This document shows, in pieces, positions 52,660-60,105 of a stretch of 64,000 nt of DNA. Under the pieces are notes generated by a model. The model ran no database searches. It worked only from the letters and a program-made list of their open reading frames with translations, and was not told the origin of the DNA. Position numbers and translations under genes: made by a program. How positions within the stretch are numbered: position 1 is the stretch's first letter; each line of letters opens with the position of its first letter. Source of the DNA: Tildeniella torsiva UHER 1998/13D (GTDB taxonomy: Bacteria > Cyanobacteriota > Cyanobacteriia > Phormidesmidales > Phormidesmidaceae); assembly GCA_019358835.1 (NCBI GenBank), contig JAHHIH010000012.1:62001-126000 (forward strand). The letters run 5' to 3'.

Positions 52660-53829
52660 CTATGCGCTGAGATAGCTTGTGAAAAAGGACTGAAGCTTGT
52701 CCCACGGAATCAGATTCACCTGGTCATAAAGATCAACATGACCGGCTCCAGGAACGATATAGAGTTCCTTCGGCTCTGACGCTTTTGTGAAGGCTTGCTC
52801 ACTAAAGATGCGTGAATGCGCCTGGTCTCCGGTGATGAACAAAACTGGACGCGGGGAAATCCAGTTGAGATGCTCGAACGACCAAGCCTGCATCAGAGGG
52901 GCACTGCTGGTGACCGACATTGCCGTTGTCGATCGCGGGTGTTGGCCGCGCGGCATGCGGTAGTAGTCGTAGAACTCTTGATCAATCGCCGATGAGCTTG
53001 CTGTGATAGCTTCGGGCGTGCCAATGTTCATCGCTCTTTCTGCGCCATCGACCTCTGCCCAGCGTTGTGCGGCAATTTTCTCTAAAGACTGTTTGAGCGC
53101 AGCTTTGTCCAGACTCTCGGCTAGGCCCTGCCGCTGGGCCTGGGCGATGTCATACATGCTGACGGTGGCGATCGCCCTGATACGGGGATCAATTTCAGCC
53201 GCCGCCAATCCAAAGCCACCACTGCCGCAAACGCCGATGACACCGATGCGATCGCGGTCAACCAGAGGGTTGCGACCCAAAAAGTCCACGGCGGCGCTAA
53301 AGTCCTCAACGAAGGCTTCCGGGGAGGCGATGAAATGGGGTTGGCCACCGCTTTCGCCGTTATAGGAGGCATCCTGAGCCAGGGTGATGAAGCCGCGCTC
53401 GGCCATCGTTTGAGCATAGAGACCAGACGTCTGTTCCTTCACGCCGCCGAAAGGGTGTCCGACCACCAGGGCAGGCTGCCGACGAGAGCGGTCAAGATTC
53501 TTCGGAACATACAGATCCGCGATTAGAGCAATGCCCAAACGGTTGTAAAAAGAGACTTTTTGGTGCTCTACGCGATCGCTCTGGGGGAAGGTCTTGTCCC
53601 ACGCCAGACTGTTGGCTGCGGGGGCTGCGGCGCGGGTTGGTGTGTTAGTGTCCACCGCACTGTTGGTGGGCATGGGTTGGTCAGGTTGTACTGTCTGCGC
53701 TTGGGCGACACCTGACAGCAATGGTGCTGAAATGAGTCCTGCGCTCGCCAGCACAAATTCTCGCCGCCCTACTCTAGGCAGGCTGTTCTTTGTTTTGGAG
53801 TTTGAATGTTGACTGTTCATTTCAATCAT
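52660..53829 (-). CDS. Tat-exported alpha/beta hydrolase
   Basis: 389 residues. The N-terminus VGRREFVLASAGLISAPLLSGVAQA is a twin-arginine signal with cleavage near AQA. The mature enzyme has the alpha/beta hydrolase nucleophile elbow GVCGSGGFG (Ser within G-x-S-x-G), QDASYNGESGGQP, an aspartate in FITGDQAHSR, and the catalytic histidine in GAGHVDLYD. This resembles acetyl-xylan-esterase or dienelactone-hydrolase-like proteins often linked to AraC/YqhC and reductase genes. It is periplasmic if the Tat signal works. An ATG at 53820 is an alternative start that keeps the signal. Confidence 0.85.
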   Translation of the reverse strand: MIEMNSQHSNSKTKNSLPRVGRREFVLASAGLISAPLLSGVAQAQTVQPDQPMPTNSAVDTNTPTRAAAPAANSLAWDKTFPQSDRVEHQKVSFYNRLGIALIADLYVPKNLDRSRRQPALVVGHPFGGVKEQTSGLYAQTMAERGFITLAQDASYNGESGGQPHFIASPEAFVEDFSAAVDFLGRNPLVDRDRIGVIGVCGSGGFGLAAAEIDPRIRAIATVSMYDIAQAQRQGLAESLDKAALKQSLEKIAAQRWAEVDGAERAMNIGTPEAITASSSAIDQEFYDYYRMPRGQHPRSTTAMSVTSSAPLMQAWSFEHLNWISPRPVLFITGDQAHSRIFSEQAFTKASEPKELYIVPGAGHVDLYDQVNLIPWDKLQSFFTSYLSA

Positions 53830-53901
53830 TGAGTATCGTTGATAAAGTTGTGTATTCTACATTGCTCATTACTCATGGCTCGATGCAGACTTACTACCGT
53901 G

Positions 53902-54252
53902 CTACTGCACTAGCTCGATGGCCACGTCTACAGAGCCAGGCACATTCAATGCCTCAATACCACTGTCTATTTTCCCAAGAATTACGAGTTCATTTGAGTA
54001 TTTAAAGTCTCGGTAATATATTGCCAAATTTCCCCAAGGAGCGTAATACGCAATATCTCCCGCAGACGGATCGCTGCCTGGGGGTGCATCTTCTGTCGAT
54101 AATCTCCTGGGTAGAGTACTGATTTTTTCAGTACTCGCGTAATCGTCTAGCGTCAGCGTTAAGGGCAGCAAAGAAACAAAATCCTGCGTCGTCTCGCTGT
54201 CGATTAACGTGGCTGTAATAGCTTGGTCTCCAATGTTGATGTTTATTTTCAT
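53902..54252 (-). CDS. Cyclophilin-like fold protein
   Basis: About 116 residues from MKININIGDQAITATLIDSETTQDFVSLLPLTLTLDDYASTEKI to VDVAIELV, with SAGDIAYYAPWGNLAIYY. These segments match the cyclophilin-like domain (PF18050-type), often found beside aldehyde or quinone reductases and AraC regulators. Upstream in the same frame is LLSLPCYNNTPNNDPSPMPLEP, which looks like a lipobox and linker. A hydrophobic signal begins with an ATG in a different frame near 54382, so a frameshifted or mis-started lipoprotein signal is possible. Function unknown. Confidence 0.7.
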   Translation of the reverse strand: MKININIGDQAITATLIDSETTQDFVSLLPLTLTLDDYASTEKISTLPRRLSTEDAPPGSDPSAGDIAYYAPWGNLAIYYRDFKYSNELVILGKIDSGIEALNVPGSVDVAIELVQ

Positions 54253-54330
54253 ACTGGTAGCCTGCTGGGTTAATGGTTCGAGCGGCATTGGCGATGGGTC
54301 ATTGTTAGGAGTATTGTTGTAGCACGGCAA

Positions 54331-54820
54331 GCTGAGTAGCCCAAGGACATTGCTAGAGCAAGGATAGCTGTCATTTTTGAGCCACTTCGTTTGATGTCTA
54401 TGGGCTGAGTTCTTTTACTTAATGCCAGCTGCTAGCCCAATCGTAGAGATTTGGCTCTAATTACTCCCTCTATCGATAGAAATTTAACTTTTTAAGCTGC
54501 AAGGTTTGCCTTGGTTTAGGCTTGTTTTTGTTTGAGGCCACTTGGGTCGCCAGGTGACAATTTTTACTGAATCAAACTCCAGTTTTCTATTGAATAAAAA
54601 TCTAGGCGCCTGCAAGCAGCCAAAACCGTCTTTATTGCCTTGACATCATTCTAGGCATCCTTAACAGCAAGCCATAGGACGATTGTCTAAAATCGTTGTA
54701 CAATCCTGCAAACCTATACCCGCTCCGGCTCCAGCCGCGCTAGATTCTTGTACAGGATTGGCACGGCTAAACCCTTTCCAAAGCTTGATGTGTTCAAAAA
54801 TCTTTTGAAGCGGTACAGAA
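54331..54820. other. 490-bp divergent control region
   Basis: Lies between the cyclophilin-like gene (minus) and the AraC gene (plus). TTGTACA occurs at 54696 and 54748, 52 bp apart. CAATCCTG (54701-54708) and CAGGATTG (54753-54760) form an inverted pair overlapping them. These are candidate AraC sites. No gene was seen apart from the possible signal peptide noted for the cyclophilin-like protein. Confidence 0.5.
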
Positions 54821-55804
54821 ATGAACGCTACAAAACCGAGTCAACCGCCCAGTAGAACTTTGATAGACCACCCGCAGGCCCAGCGCGAGGCAGATCGAGC
54901 GCAAGCTAACCGAGAGGAACTGACGGAACGAATTGTCCAGGTGATTCGTCAAGATGGAACGGTCGAGCCACTGAAGGGCTTGCATCTTCACCGCTTCTCC
55001 TCGCCGATGGAAGCCTGCCATACGGCCTCTATCCCATCCTTTTGTGTGCTGGCTCAGGGCAGCAAAGAAATCTTACTAGGGAGCGATCGCTATCGGTATG
55101 ACCCGGCCCATTATCTGCTGGTGACGGTCGAGCTGCCGATCATCAGCCAAATTCTAGAAGCATCCAAAGCGGAACCCTGCCTGAGCCTTCGACTCGATCT
55201 CGACCCCGTTCTGGTCGGTTCAGTCATGGTCGAGTCGGGTTATCCCTCGGTGAGCCGAGGTAGCCATGTAAAAGCGGTTGATGTCAGTCCGCTGGGGGTA
55301 GATTTGTTAGACGCTGTGGTTCGGCTGATTAGGCTGCTCGATTCCCCGGCTGAAGCGCCTGTGCTCGCACCCCTAATTCAACGGGAAATCATTTATCGAC
55401 TCCTGATGGGTGCGCAGGGGGATCGGCTCCGTCAGATCGCCGTTTTGGGGGGCTACACCCACCACATCGCCAGGGCTGTCGAGCGATTGCGCCAAGACTT
55501 TAACCAGCCGCTGCGGATTGAAACCATTGCCCGAGAGCTGGGCATGAGTGTTTCGGGTTTTCACCATCACTTCAAAGCGGTCACGGCTATGAGCCCGTTG
55601 CAATTTCAGAAGCAGCTGCGGCTCCAGGAGGCGCGCCGTCTGATGCTGGGGCAAAACCTGGATGCGAGCAGCGCGGCCTACCGGGTGGGGTATGACGATG
55701 CTTCGCACTTCAACCGAGAGTACAAGCGGCTCTTTGGGCAACCCCCGATGCGCGATGTGGAGCGGCTGCGAGCAGCGGCCCAGGAACCGGCGAATTCAAT
55801 CTGA
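54821..55804 (+). CDS. AraC-family transcriptional regulator (YqhC-like)
   Basis: 327 residues. The N-terminal domain (about 55-210; FCVLAQGSKEILLGSDRYRYDPAHYLLVTVELPIISQI) matches the AraC_N family that precedes YqhC-type regulators. Two helix-turn-helix motifs follow (LRIETIARELGMSVSGFHHHFKAVT and DASSAAYRVGYDDASHFNREYKRLFG). It is divergent from cyclophilin-like, hydrolase, SDR and alcohol dehydrogenase genes. In enterobacteria YqhC activates the aldehyde reductase gene yqhD, so activation of this divergent set by aldehydes is a reasonable inference. Confidence 0.9.
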   Translation: MNATKPSQPPSRTLIDHPQAQREADRAQANREELTERIVQVIRQDGTVEPLKGLHLHRFSSPMEACHTASIPSFCVLAQGSKEILLGSDRYRYDPAHYLLVTVELPIISQILEASKAEPCLSLRLDLDPVLVGSVMVESGYPSVSRGSHVKAVDVSPLGVDLLDAVVRLIRLLDSPAEAPVLAPLIQREIIYRLLMGAQGDRLRQIAVLGGYTHHIARAVERLRQDFNQPLRIETIARELGMSVSGFHHHFKAVTAMSPLQFQKQLRLQEARRLMLGQNLDASSAAYRVGYDDASHFNREYKRLFGQPPMRDVERLRAAAQEPANSI

Positions 55805-55858
55805 TCGTCGGGGGCGATCGCGACCCATGGAGTAAAACTGGAGTAAAACGGCTTGACC

Positions 55859-56965
55859 CTAGGCAGCCCGCGATAGCGCAAGCTCATCATCAAAGCACAG
55901 CTGCCCGTCTAACACCTGGCGCATCAGCAGACAGGCAATTCCCATACTGTCGAGGGGCTCTGAGAAGTAGTAGCCCTGCATTTTTTGGTAGCCCAACTCT
56001 TTAAGCACCACCAGATCGTCCAGGGTTTCAACCCCTTCGACAATCACATCGAGCCGCAGCCGCTCGGCCAGCATGAATATGGCCTCGCTCATGGCCCAGT
56101 TTTTGTTGCGAATAAACGAGCGATCGATTTTGAGGGTGTCAAAGGGCAGGTCTTGCAGCCGCCCCAGGGAGGAATAGCCGGTGCCAAAATCGTCGATGTA
56201 GAGCTGGATGCCCATCTGGCGCAGTTCGACCAAGGCCCAGAGAGCTAGATCCTTATTTTCAATCAGCGCGCTTTCGGTGACTTCGAGCTTGAGGCTATGG
56301 GGGGCAATCTGATGACGCTCAATGATCTGGCGAATGTTTTCCACCAGGTGGGGATGGCGCAGCTGCACCGCCGAGAGGTTGACGCTAACGCTGAGGGGCG
56401 TGACGGACGGAAACTGGGTCTGCCACTGGCGCAGCTGTCGGCAGGCCTGGTCGAGCAAAAACAGCCCTAGAGTATCGATTAGGTCTGCTTTTTCGGCCAG
56501 GGGAATGAACACCTCCGGAGAAATAATGCCCCGGTGGTCGTGCTGCCATCGGGCCAGGGCCTCAAAACCAATGATCTGGTTGTGTTCGATCGACACAATG
56601 GGCTGGTAGGCCAGGTAAATGGCCTGCTGCTCCACCGCCTGGTGGAGATCGTTTTCGAGCTGAAGCAGCTCTAGCCCGGCGCCCGACAGCAGCGTCAGCA
56701 GGGGGGTGGGCTGGTTTTCTAGGGCGTTGGCAAGCCGGTTGAGGCGATCGGCGTTGTTGATGGCGATCGCCAGCAGCTTTTGGCCATCGTCAGAGAGCGC
56801 CCCCGACTGCTCATACCCCAAGAGCTTGAGCGCCCCCTGAATCGAGGCAAGGGGGGTGCGCAGCTCGTGGCAAATTAGCAGCGAGAGGTCGTCAAAGGGG
56901 TGGCTGGAGCAGTCGGCCAGAGAACACAAGTCTTCACTGGGCCGGGCCGAGTTGGGATACGCCAT
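55859..56965 (-). CDS. HisKA-EAL fusion, probable c-di-GMP phosphodiesterase
   Basis: 368 residues. Residues 22-85 form a histidine-kinase dimerisation domain with a complete H-box, LICHELRTPLASI (H33), but no ATPase domain follows. The rest is a full EAL domain: E135-A-L in FEALARW, NLSAVQL, EVTES, DDFGTGYSSL, KIDRSF and EGVET. H33 could be phosphorylated in trans by another kinase, or the domain may only dimerise the phosphodiesterase. No REC or GGDEF is present. The gene lies near several regulators. The architecture is clear; the control mechanism is inference. Confidence 0.9.
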   Translation of the reverse strand: MAYPNSARPSEDLCSLADCSSHPFDDLSLLICHELRTPLASIQGALKLLGYEQSGALSDDGQKLLAIAINNADRLNRLANALENQPTPLLTLLSGAGLELLQLENDLHQAVEQQAIYLAYQPIVSIEHNQIIGFEALARWQHDHRGIISPEVFIPLAEKADLIDTLGLFLLDQACRQLRQWQTQFPSVTPLSVSVNLSAVQLRHPHLVENIRQIIERHQIAPHSLKLEVTESALIENKDLALWALVELRQMGIQLYIDDFGTGYSSLGRLQDLPFDTLKIDRSFIRNKNWAMSEAIFMLAERLRLDVIVEGVETLDDLVVLKELGYQKMQGYYFSEPLDSMGIACLLMRQVLDGQLCFDDELALSRAA

Positions 56966-57034
56966 GGAAGATGCTTAATACCGTAGGAACAATCAGTGGG
57001 TTGGGGCATGGGGGCGGATGAATTGGGACGGGGG

Positions 57035-57277
57035 CTAGGCAATCTGCGATCGCATCTCAACCCAAATGGTGTAGTGGGTTTTAGAGACGGTGATGCACAC
57101 CTTAAAACCTTTACTGCTTTCCTGGGTGGCTTGGCGGTAGGCCTGACTCCGTTCAGCCAGGGCGAACTGCTGCAGGCTAATGTAAAAGTCGTTGCGATAG
57201 AGCATGCCGTCGTGGATGCCCTGGTTCCAGAATTTAAAGGTCGAGATTAAATCCTCAACCACGATCAGGGGGAGCAT
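57035..57277 (-). CDS. Small conserved-looking protein
   Basis: 80 residues: LPLIVVEDLISTFKFWNQGIHDGMLYRNDFY followed by LQQFALAERSQAYRQA and VCITVSKTHYTIWVEMRSQ. Charge and hydrophobic spacing look like a real folded protein; the frame has an ATG at 57277 and another 17 codons upstream. I recall similar short cyanobacterial proteins but cannot name a family. It lies between the HisKA-EAL gene and a receiver gene, with a 16-bp palindrome just upstream, so a regulatory role is possible. Confidence 0.6.
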   Translation of the reverse strand: MLPLIVVEDLISTFKFWNQGIHDGMLYRNDFYISLQQFALAERSQAYRQATQESSKGFKVCITVSKTHYTIWVEMRSQIA

Positions 57278-57299
57278 AGCAGGGCTTTGGCAAGACGTC

Positions 57300-57315
57300 T
57301 TCTTAATATTAAGAA
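57300..57315. promoter_or_regulatory. Perfect 16-bp palindrome TTCTTAATATTAAGAA
   Basis: Lies 23 bp upstream of the ATG (57277) of the 80-residue protein and 46 bp downstream of the receiver gene's stop. It is AT-rich in a GC-rich neighbourhood, as for an operator. The binding protein is unknown. Confidence 0.45.
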
Positions 57316-57361
57316 ACAAATGTGGCAACTCTGTGAACGCCCCTGCCCCCAGAAAATTCGC

Positions 57362-57739
57362 CTACTGCCAGCCCAGGGCCAGCTCGATTTGACCGCCCAG
57401 CAGACCTGGGTCAAAGGGTTTGACCAGCACCGCCCGCGCCCCTGCCGCCACAAAGGACGGCTGGGTCGCCAGCCGCAGGGTGGCCGTGAGTAAAATCACG
57501 GGAATGTGGCAAGTCTCAGCATTTTCACCGAGCTTAATCAGGGTGGCCAGCCCGTCCACCTTGGGCATGATCACATCGAGCAGAATGGCGTCGGGGCGGT
57601 GGGTCGCGGCTAGGGCAACTCCCTCCTCCCCTGAGGCGGCGGTGGTCACGTCCCACTGCTTGGTGATTTCGAGGCTTACCTTGGCGATTTCTCGCACATC
57701 GGCTTCGTCGTCAATGATCAAAATGCGTCGGGCGGTCAT
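57362..57739 (-). CDS. Single-domain response regulator
   Basis: 125 residues, a stand-alone CheY-like receiver: ILIIDDEADVREIA (acidic pocket), phosphoacceptor in AILLDVIMPKVDG, threonine in ILLTATL and lysine in AVLVKPFDP. GGAG lies 8 nt before the ATG. It follows the large REC-wHTH-HPt gene by 48 bp on the same strand, so it may exchange phosphate with that protein's HPt domain. Confidence 0.92.
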   Translation of the reverse strand: MTARRILIIDDEADVREIAKVSLEITKQWDVTTAASGEEGVALAATHRPDAILLDVIMPKVDGLATLIKLGENAETCHIPVILLTATLRLATQPSFVAAGARAVLVKPFDPGLLGGQIELALGWQ

Positions 57740-57787
57740 GGTCTAAGCTCCAGGGATGGCCGGTGGTGGAAAAAAGAGCGGGATGGT

Positions 57788-59710
57788 CTACTCAATCGCG
57801 GTCAGCCGCTGGGTTGCCTGCTGGTAAAGCCGCTCCAGGGTTTGGCCATCGGTGGGAAAGGTGGCTTCACCCAGGTGAAGCACCAGATCGTCTGGGCTTG
57901 AGGGTAGCTGATTGCCTAAGACCTGGGCGAGGGTTGGCCCCAAGGCATCGCGGGGCGATCGCCAGTCGGGCGCTAGGGCACCGACCAAAATAGATTGGGC
58001 AGACCAGCGGGCGATCGCATCGCCCCGGCGCAGCAGGCTGGGCAGCACCGCTGCCAGGGCCGCTATGCGCTCAGGGAACCCAGGCTCTAGCTGGAGCAGC
58101 ACCAGACTGAGGGGCTGGCGGTGGCGGTGGGCTAAATGCAGCAGCAGGTCGAGTTCGATGGTGCCCTTGCGGCGGTTGGCCAGGCCGGTGAGGGGGTCGG
58201 TGCCCGCCAGGGTTTGCAGCAGGCGACCCCGCTCTAGCCGCTGAAATAGGCGGTTGACCAACTCCGGCTCCAGAATCGGCTTGGGCAAATAGTCGTCGGC
58301 CCCGGCCTGGTAGAGTTCGTAGACGGCGGTGGCCTCGCGACAGGCGGTGAGAAACAGAATCGGCAGGGTCTGCCAGCGCTCCTGCTGCCGCAGCTGCCGA
58401 CAGAGTTCCACGCCCCTGAGGTGGGGCATATCCAGATCGAGCAGTACCAGGTCGGGGGGGCTGGCCTCCAGGGTGGCCCAGGTCTGGCGCGGGTCATTGA
58501 GGGGCACCACGTCGAGGCCCCAGGGGGGCAGCAGGCGCTGGAGCTGGGCCAAAATGAGCGGGTCGTCGTCAATGGCCAGCACCCGATACCGGGTGTCGGT
58601 GGGGCGGGGCGGCCCAATTGCGGATCGGGTCGTCCCGCCGAGCGGCGCTGAGCTTTCCTCCGGCCCAGCAGCGAGCTGGGCATCGAGCTGACGAACCAGG
58701 GCTTTAAACGCCTCCCCCTCAGCCTCGCTGGGCCGCCTCAGCCACTCCTCCAGACTGCGGGCCAGGTGTGACCCCTCGGCAAAGCCAAACAGCCCTAGGG
58801 ATCCGGCTAGCTTGTGGGCGGCCGCCTGCGCCGCCGCCCGATCCTCCTCTAGTAGGGGGGGCTGGTCTAGGGCGATCGCCGCCCGGTGCAGGGCCGCCAT
58901 GCGATCGCCAATGATGGGCCGAAACTGGTCAAAGGCGGCGATCGCCGCCGCTCGGGCCGCCTCAGCCTTCGCCTGCTCTGGGCCGATCGTCTCTAGCCGG
59001 GGAGGCACCGAGGCCGACAGGGCTGGCTCTGCCGACCGTGGGGCGGGCCTGAGGCGGTAGCCCATGCCGTAGACATTCTCAATCATGTCGTCGGCCCCGG
59101 CCTGCTTGAGCTTGCGCCGCAGTCGCTTGATGTGGGTGCGAATGGTTTCTTCCCCAGGGGAGTCGTCGGCACTCCACAGGCGTTCTAGCAGCACGGTGTT
59201 GCTAAAGATGCGATCGGGATGGCGCAGCAGCAGCTCCAGCAGCCCATACTCCTTAGGGGAAAGCACCACCGCCTGGTCAGCCACCGTTACCAGACCCGCA
59301 TTGGGGTCGAGCTGAAGCAAGCCCCACCGCAGCGTGGGGCTGCTCACCGCATTGGGTCGGCGCAGCAGCGCGCGCAGGCGGGCGGTCAGCTCGGCCAGGG
59401 TGTAGGGTTTAACCAGGTAGTCGTCGGCCCCGGCATTGAGCCCGTCTACTTTGTCGGCGCTGCCGCTGCGCCCGGTCAGTAGCAAAATCGCCCCACTGTA
59501 GCCCGTCTGGCGCAGCCTGCGGCAGAGCGACAGCCCGTCGAGGCCCGGCAGGTCGATGTCCAACACAATTAAATCGTAGGGGGCAGACCGGGCGTATTCC
59601 CAGCCCAAGAGTCCGTCGGTGGTGGTGTCGACGACGTAGTTTTGGGCCGCTAGATCGCTGGTCAGCCGCTCAATTAAGACCTCGTCGTCATCCACTAAAA
59701 GAATTTTCAT
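57788..59710 (-). CDS. Multidomain response regulator (REC-wHTH-HPt-REC-GGDEF')
   Basis: 640 residues. N-terminal receiver (ILLVDDDEVL, D in LIVLDIDLPG, K in YLVKPYT) followed by an OmpR-type winged helix (VLSPKEYGLLELLLRHPDRIFSNTVLLERLW). Then come an HPt domain (AAAHKLAGSLGLFGFAEGS), a second receiver (VLAIDDDPLIL, LVLLDLDMPH, YLPKPI) and a GGDEF-like domain that starts DPLTGLANRRKG. Its active-site loop reads RWSAQSI, with no GG(D/E)EF, so it cannot be a normal cyclase. GAGG precedes MKILLVDDDE; a long upstream open frame is ignored for that reason. It combines phosphorelay and DNA binding in one chain. Likely partners are the adjacent receiver and the giant kinase. Confidence 0.9.
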   Translation of the reverse strand: MKILLVDDDEVLIERLTSDLAAQNYVVDTTTDGLLGWEYARSAPYDLIVLDIDLPGLDGLSLCRRLRQTGYSGAILLLTGRSGSADKVDGLNAGADDYLVKPYTLAELTARLRALLRRPNAVSSPTLRWGLLQLDPNAGLVTVADQAVVLSPKEYGLLELLLRHPDRIFSNTVLLERLWSADDSPGEETIRTHIKRLRRKLKQAGADDMIENVYGMGYRLRPAPRSAEPALSASVPPRLETIGPEQAKAEAARAAAIAAFDQFRPIIGDRMAALHRAAIALDQPPLLEEDRAAAQAAAHKLAGSLGLFGFAEGSHLARSLEEWLRRPSEAEGEAFKALVRQLDAQLAAGPEESSAPLGGTTRSAIGPPRPTDTRYRVLAIDDDPLILAQLQRLLPPWGLDVVPLNDPRQTWATLEASPPDLVLLDLDMPHLRGVELCRQLRQQERWQTLPILFLTACREATAVYELYQAGADDYLPKPILEPELVNRLFQRLERGRLLQTLAGTDPLTGLANRRKGTIELDLLLHLAHRHRQPLSLVLLQLEPGFPERIAALAAVLPSLLRRGDAIARWSAQSILVGALAPDWRSPRDALGPTLAQVLGNQLPSSPDDLVLHLGEATFPTDGQTLERLYQQATQRLTAIE

Positions 59711-60105
59711 GGTGGCCTCATTAATGGCCTCACTGGGCACGGCAGGAGCGTAGCTAGGGTGCCCATGGCGATCGCAGAATCCCCAAGCCAGCGGCGTTTT
59801 GTCCCTTTCTCTGGCCAAATTTTACGCTGCCGTCGGTGTTCACAAGATTGTCACAGTTGCCGCCCATCATGGGCATATTCCTGAAACTGCACTAGCGGGC
59901 AGGAGTTCCTGAGACCGGTGTGGGCGGTCTGACGCGACCCTCAGATCGCCTGCGGGGGCAAGACAGATCGTTGGGGTGGGGGTAGATCGCCCCATCCCAA
60001 CGATCTGTTGTGGTTTTCACTCCCACCGTTTCATTAGTTTTTGGGAAAAGCCCGGCCCAATGGGGAATCTTGGCTACATTGGTCTTGCTCTAACGCCTTG
60101 GATTC
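59711..60105. other. 395-bp divergent intergenic region
   Basis: Separates two signalling genes. It holds a minus-strand motif copy at 59898-59912 and a related TCAGGAATATGCCCA on the minus strand at 59870-59884. A GATCGCCCCATCCCAACGATC palindrome-like block lies near 59985. No gene was seen. Confidence 0.5.
59898..59912 (-). promoter_or_regulatory. Palindrome copy, TCAGGAACTCCTGCC
   Basis: Variant of the recurring motif (one base shorter between arms) about 190 bp before the start of the REC-wHTH-HPt gene, with a second related half-site at 59870-59884. Confidence 0.3.
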
